From the NCBI GenBank assembly GCA_026196445.1, contig JAPHTE010000412.1, positions 1 through 9,787 of the forward strand: 9,787 bases of DNA, read 5' to 3'. Below are positions 6,719-9,787 of this stretch, piece by piece. The translations under genes were made by a program, and so were the position numbers. The notes under the pieces are model-generated. The model had not been told where the DNA came from and searched no databases. It was given only the letters and a program-made list of their open reading frames with translations. The stretch is from Lysobacterales bacterium (GTDB lineage Bacteria > Pseudomonadota > Gammaproteobacteria > Xanthomonadales > SZUA-36). How positions within the stretch are numbered: position 1 is the stretch's first letter; each line of letters begins with the position of its first letter.

Positions 6719-6978
6719 CAGTCTTCGTGCACGTTGAATTTTTGATCGATTTTCCCGATGCGGTTGGCATAGAAAAAAATCAGGATGACAAAGATGTACA
6801 TCGAACCTTGTTGGGCAAACCAGAAGCCCAGCCCATAGCCGCCGATCTTGATGGCGTTGAGCTGGTCAACCAGGATGATCCCAAAAAGGTAAGACACGAC
6901 AAACCAGATGCTGAGGCAAAATGCCACCAGCTTCAGGTTTGCTTTCCAATAGGCTTGTCTTTGGGTTTGTTCACTCAT
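6718..6978 (-). CDS. DUF4212 small membrane subunit of the sodium:solute symporter
   Basis: An 86-residue protein with two predicted membrane helices (about 15-38 and 56-72), a short polar N-terminus and a charged C-terminal tail. The YWKANLKL (10-17) and GGYGLGFWFAQQGS (46-59) motifs are those of DUF4212, the putative solute:sodium symporter small subunit. The family is always found next to VC_2705-type symporters, where it is thought to be an accessory subunit; its exact task is not established. AAGGAG (6993-6988) lies 9 nt before the ATG. It is the first gene of the leftward operon and faces the sensor kinase across a 139-bp divergent intergenic region. It is analogous in size and position to YjcH beside ActP but belongs to a different family. 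Confidence 0.92.
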   Translation of the reverse strand: MSEQTQRQAYWKANLKLVAFCLSIWFVVSYLFGIILVDQLNAIKIGGYGLGFWFAQQGSMYIFVILIFFYANRIGKIDQKFNVHED

Positions 6979-6991
6979 GGGTAGCCTCTCC

Positions 6992-7019
6992 TTGATGGTA
7001 AATTCCCGATCGCTATGTT
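6992..7019 (+). promoter_or_regulatory. Possible sigma70-type promoter for the sensor kinase
   Basis: TTGATG (6992-6997) and TATGTT (7014-7019) are 16 bp apart, and each matches four of six consensus bases. It would give a leader of roughly 90 nt before the ATG at 7118 containing both dyads described below. The match is weak and the -35 overlaps the opposite gene's Shine-Dalgarno, so this is only a candidate. I saw no better plus-strand pair in the gap. Confidence 0.25.
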
Positions 7020-7027
7020 ACGTTGAG

Positions 7028-7080
7028 ATCGTCAGCTAAACGCTCCTACTTTAGTCGTAGAGTGCATTCGAGCTGATGAT
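7028..7080. promoter_or_regulatory. Nested dyad in the divergent promoter, candidate operator
   Basis: An inner palindrome CTAC-N7-GTAG (7046-7060, centre 7053) lies inside an outer pair of 10-bp arms, ATCGTCAGCT (7028-7037) and AGCTGATGAT (7071-7080). The outer arms match at 9 of 10 positions and centre on 7054. Two dyads sharing nearly one centre, midway between divergent starts, look like a regulator site serving both the symporter operon and the kinase. The LuxR-type response regulator partner of CrbS-like kinases is an obvious candidate, but that is inference. Confidence 0.4.
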
Positions 7081-7096
7081 TGTCCGTTGAACAATC
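7078..7096. promoter_or_regulatory. GATTGT-N7-ACAATC inverted repeat before the kinase start
   Basis: Perfect 6-bp arms (7078-7083 and 7091-7096) flank a 7-nt spacer, ending 21 nt before the kinase ATG. It overlaps the right arm of the nested dyad by 3 bp. It could be a protein operator or, in the kinase leader RNA, a hairpin next to a start that has no good Shine-Dalgarno. Confidence 0.35.
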
Positions 7097-7117
7097 CAAC
7101 GAGAATCCAAACCACAC

Positions 7118-9787
7118 ATGCTGAATCCCTTGAAGTTGACACTGATCGTGCTTGCCTACATGGGCCTGCTGTTCACGATCGCCTGGTTCGGTGACAAGCA
7201 ACGGATCGGACGTGACCGGCGCAGATTCAAAGCGATCATTTACTCCTTGTCCCTGGCAGTTTATTGCACTTCGTGGACCTTCTACGGAGCGGTAGGCAGT
7301 GCTGCCACCACGGGCTGGGGCTTCCTGTCCATTTACCTGGGACCGATATTGGTGATGGTGTTTGGGTTCGACATGCTGCGGCGCATCGCCATCACCAGCA
7401 GGGACCAGCGCATCACCTCCATTGCGGACTTTATCGCCTTTCGTTACGGCCGCAGCCACGCCATCGCGATCCTGGTTACCTGTGCGGCGGTTGTCGGGGT
7501 GGTGCCTTATATCGCCTTGCAGCTCAAGGGCATCACGACCAGCATCGAAGTGATTGGCAAGGCCACCGGGACAAGCTCGGAGCTACCGGGCTTGCTGCCG
7601 TTATACCTGGCATTGGTGCTGGCCGCGTTTTCGATGGTGTTCGGTACCCGCAACATGGACGCGAGCGAGCACCACCGTGGATTGATGTGGGCCATCGCAT
7701 TTGAGTCCCTGGTCAAGCTGCTGGCATTTGTCGCTATCGGCCTGTTTGCCATCTTCGGTGTCTTCAATGGCCTGGAAAGCGTTGCGTTGACCATCCGTGA
7801 ACAGGGTCCGTACCAGGAACTCTTCACACCATGGAAGCTGCCGGAAGGATTCGGAATCCAGATGGTACTGGCGATGGTCGCGATACTATGCCTGCCAAGG
7901 CAGTTCCACGTGGCGATTGTCGAGTTCCGGGACACCATGGACTTGCGTATCGCACGCTGGATATTCCCGATTTACCTGCTCTTGTTCGTGGCCCTGGTGG
8001 TGCCTATCGCGTTGGCGGGTCTGACGCAATTTTCCGGCCAGGGCGTCAATCCGGACACCTACGTACTGTCGCTGCCGTTGGCCTTTGACCAACCGGTATT
8101 GACGGTGTTGGCTTTCCTGGGTGGTTTTTCTGCGGCCACGGGCATGGTAATCATGTCCACGGTTGCACTTGCGATCATGGTCAGTAATGACATCGTGATG
8201 CCCCTGATCCTGCGTAGCGGACTGTTGCAAAACCGGGGCAAACGCGACCTTTCGCAGACCCTGCTGCGCGTCCGCCGGGTGTCTATCCTGTTGCTTGCCC
8301 TGGCAGCTTTCGCCTATTACCACGCCATTGAATCCGGTGTTCCGCTGGCATCGATTGGATTCCTGTCATTTTCTGCAGTGGCACAGTTTGCACCGGCGAT
8401 GCTGATAGGCATCTACTGGCAGAAAGCGAGCCGGACGGGTGCACTGTGGGGACTGTCCCTGGGTGTTCTGGCCTGGTTCATCTGGTTGCTGCTGCCTTCG
8501 TTCTCCACCATCGACTGGCTTGACGGTTTGATCGCCGCCATCCCCCCGGTCAGTTTCAACCAGGGCGCGATGTATTCGTTGTTATTGAACACCTTTGCGA
8601 TCGTGATAGTGTCCCTTTTGGCCCCGGACAGGGAATCGGCCACCGCCGGTGGGCAGGTCATCGAAAACCACGATGGTCTGATCACACTGGAAGAACTGGA
8701 AAATATTATCGGGCGCTTCCTGGGCATCGAGGAAACGCGCAAGGCCCTGACCACGCATCTCGGTCTGCACACGCTGCGCCGCGGTGCGCTGGCAACGCCG
8801 AAGACGATCCAGTTTGGTGAACGCCTGCTGGCAGGTTCCATCGGTTCAGCATCGGCGCGGACCGTGCTGAGCACTGCCCTGCACCACCAGGGTCTCGGCC
8901 CCAAGGCGGTGCTGGAACTGCTGGACCGTACCTCGCAAGCCGTGCAGTTCAACCGTGAATTGCTGGAATCCACCCTGGATAACATTTCCCAGGGGGTCAG
9001 CGTTGTCGATGAGGACCTGCGCCTGGTGGGCTGGAACAAGAGCTACGTGGAAATCATGAATTTCCCGGAGGGCGAGTTACACATCGGTAAGCCGGTCGAG
9101 GACCTGATCTACCTGAACGCCCGCAGGGGTTTGATTGCCGAGGAACAGGCTGAGATCGAAAAGCGTCTCGAACACCTGCGCAAAGGGCAACCCTATCGTT
9201 TTGAGCGTTCCTGGAAGGGTGACAAGGTGCTCGAGATACGTGGCAACCCGATGCCGGGAGGAGGTTACGTCACGACCTTTACCGATATCACACATTTCAA
9301 GAACATCGAACGCAGGCTGCAGCTGGCCAAGCAAACTTTGGAACAACGGGTAGAACTGCGCACCTCGGAACTCAGCGAGGCCAACCGTGATCTCGAGGAG
9401 GCACGGCAAGCTGCAGAGGAAGCCAACCTGGGTAAAACCCGCTTCCTGGCCGCCGCCAGCCACGACCTGCTGCAGCCGATGAATGCAGCCAGCCTGTTTG
9501 TATCGATCCTGCGCCAGCAGCACGAAGGGTCCGACGACGAACAAGCCTTGTTGGTCAAGCGCATCGACCGCAGCTTGCGCGCGGCAGAACAGTTGCTGAG
9601 CGCCCTGCTCGATATTTCCAAGCTCGATTCCGGTATGTATAAGCCCGAACGGGAAGCCATTGCAGTACCCGAGTTATTCGAGCAACTGAACAGGCGGTTC
9701 CGGGCCCTGGCAGATAACCGCAACCTCGAACTGCGCGTGCACGCAACCGATCACCTGATATACAGCGACCGTAACCTGCTGTACCGG
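7118..9787 (+). CDS. SLC5-STAC-PAS sensor histidine kinase, CrbS/MxtR/CbrA type (3' part cut by window)
   Basis: The frame is open for 890 codons from ATG 7118 to the window edge. The first in-frame stop upstream is TGA at 7088-7090, and 7118 is the only ATG between. Residues 1 to about 505 form a 12-13-helix SLC5 transporter-like domain (CTSWTFYGAVG, GGFSAATG at 335-342, SNDI). Residues about 520-610 match the STAC linker domain (FGERLLAGSIGSASARTVL). A PAS domain covers about 615-725 (NISQGVSVVDEDLRLVGWN). A coiled coil spans about 726-770 (NIERRLQLAKQTLEQRVELR). HisKA carries FLAAASHDLLQPMNAA with phospho-acceptor His782. The HATPase domain starts at the edge, and a receiver domain may follow. 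This architecture is that of CrbS/MxtR (acetate use) and CbrA (C/N balance). The neighbouring carboxylate symporter and PrpE favour the former. The start has no clear Shine-Dalgarno. Gly342-Met343 replace the Na2-site Ser-Thr of true symporters, so the domain may sense more than transport. Confidence 0.92.
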   Translation, partial: MLNPLKLTLIVLAYMGLLFTIAWFGDKQRIGRDRRRFKAIIYSLSLAVYCTSWTFYGAVGSAATTGWGFLSIYLGPILVMVFGFDMLRRIAITSRDQRITSIADFIAFRYGRSHAIAILVTCAAVVGVVPYIALQLKGITTSIEVIGKATGTSSELPGLLPLYLALVLAAFSMVFGTRNMDASEHHRGLMWAIAFESLVKLLAFVAIGLFAIFGVFNGLESVALTIREQGPYQELFTPWKLPEGFGIQMVLAMVAILCLPRQFHVAIVEFRDTMDLRIARWIFPIYLLLFVALVVPIALAGLTQFSGQGVNPDTYVLSLPLAFDQPVLTVLAFLGGFSAATGMVIMSTVALAIMVSNDIVMPLILRSGLLQNRGKRDLSQTLLRVRRVSILLLALAAFAYYHAIESGVPLASIGFLSFSAVAQFAPAMLIGIYWQKASRTGALWGLSLGVLAWFIWLLLPSFSTIDWLDGLIAAIPPVSFNQGAMYSLLLNTFAIVIVSLLAPDRESATAGGQVIENHDGLITLEELENIIGRFLGIEETRKALTTHLGLHTLRRGALATPKTIQFGERLLAGSIGSASARTVLSTALHHQGLGPKAVLELLDRTSQAVQFNRELLESTLDNISQGVSVVDEDLRLVGWNKSYVEIMNFPEGELHIGKPVEDLIYLNARRGLIAEEQAEIEKRLEHLRKGQPYRFERSWKGDKVLEIRGNPMPGGGYVTTFTDITHFKNIERRLQLAKQTLEQRVELRTSELSEANRDLEEARQAAEEANLGKTRFLAAASHDLLQPMNAASLFVSILRQQHEGSDDEQALLVKRIDRSLRAAEQLLSALLDISKLDSGMYKPEREAIAVPELFEQLNRRFRALADNRNLELRVHATDHLIYSDRNLLYR

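Noticed and set aside
8413..9039. 208-codon minus-strand reading frame inside the kinase gene
   Set aside because: It is antisense to the SLC5-STAC-PAS coding region, Ser/Arg-rich with no domain signature or ribosome site; a shadow of the kinase frame.

Overview
The window looks like a chromosomal segment of a gammaproteobacterium. It is moderately GC-rich, and its gene set resembles the acetate/propionate sensing loci of Vibrio and Pseudomonas relatives. I cannot place the genus from sequence alone. Six protein genes fill about 95% of the window.

Layout. Positions 1-333 contain no gene. They hold a rho-independent terminator at the extreme left and then three tandem, covarying copies of a hairpin-rich repeat of about 78 bp, which ends 19 bp from the stop codon of the next gene. 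Five genes follow on the minus strand. In transcription order, right to left, they are: a small DUF4212 membrane subunit (6978-6718), a VC_2705-type sodium:solute symporter (6708-4921), a strong terminator (4902-4868), a cNMP-like/CBS/DUF294 nucleotidyltransferase-like protein (4840-3005), a DEDDh 3'-5' exonuclease overlapping it by one base (3005-2319), and a PrpE-type propionyl-CoA synthetase (2205-334). On the plus strand, a divergent promoter region (6979-7117) precedes a large sensor kinase starting at 7118. It has an SLC5 transporter domain, then STAC, PAS and HisKA domains. It is cut off at the right edge after 890 codons, so its ATPase domain and any receiver domain lie outside.

How the parts fit. 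The symporter pair probably imports a short-chain carboxylate, and PrpE activates it to the CoA thioester. The transporter-like kinase probably senses the same class of compound, as in the CrbS/MxtR family that controls acetate use. The DUF294 and exonuclease genes commonly travel with this module, but their role is unclear. No response regulator and no prpBCD genes are visible, so the regulatory output and the downstream carbon route are off-window.

Most of this is a recognisable module rather than a new system. The points most worth a second look are the covarying hairpin array beside prpE, the EF-hand-like loop inserted in the symporter, the loss of the Na2-site Ser/Thr pair in the kinase's transporter domain, and the nested dyads in the divergent promoter.
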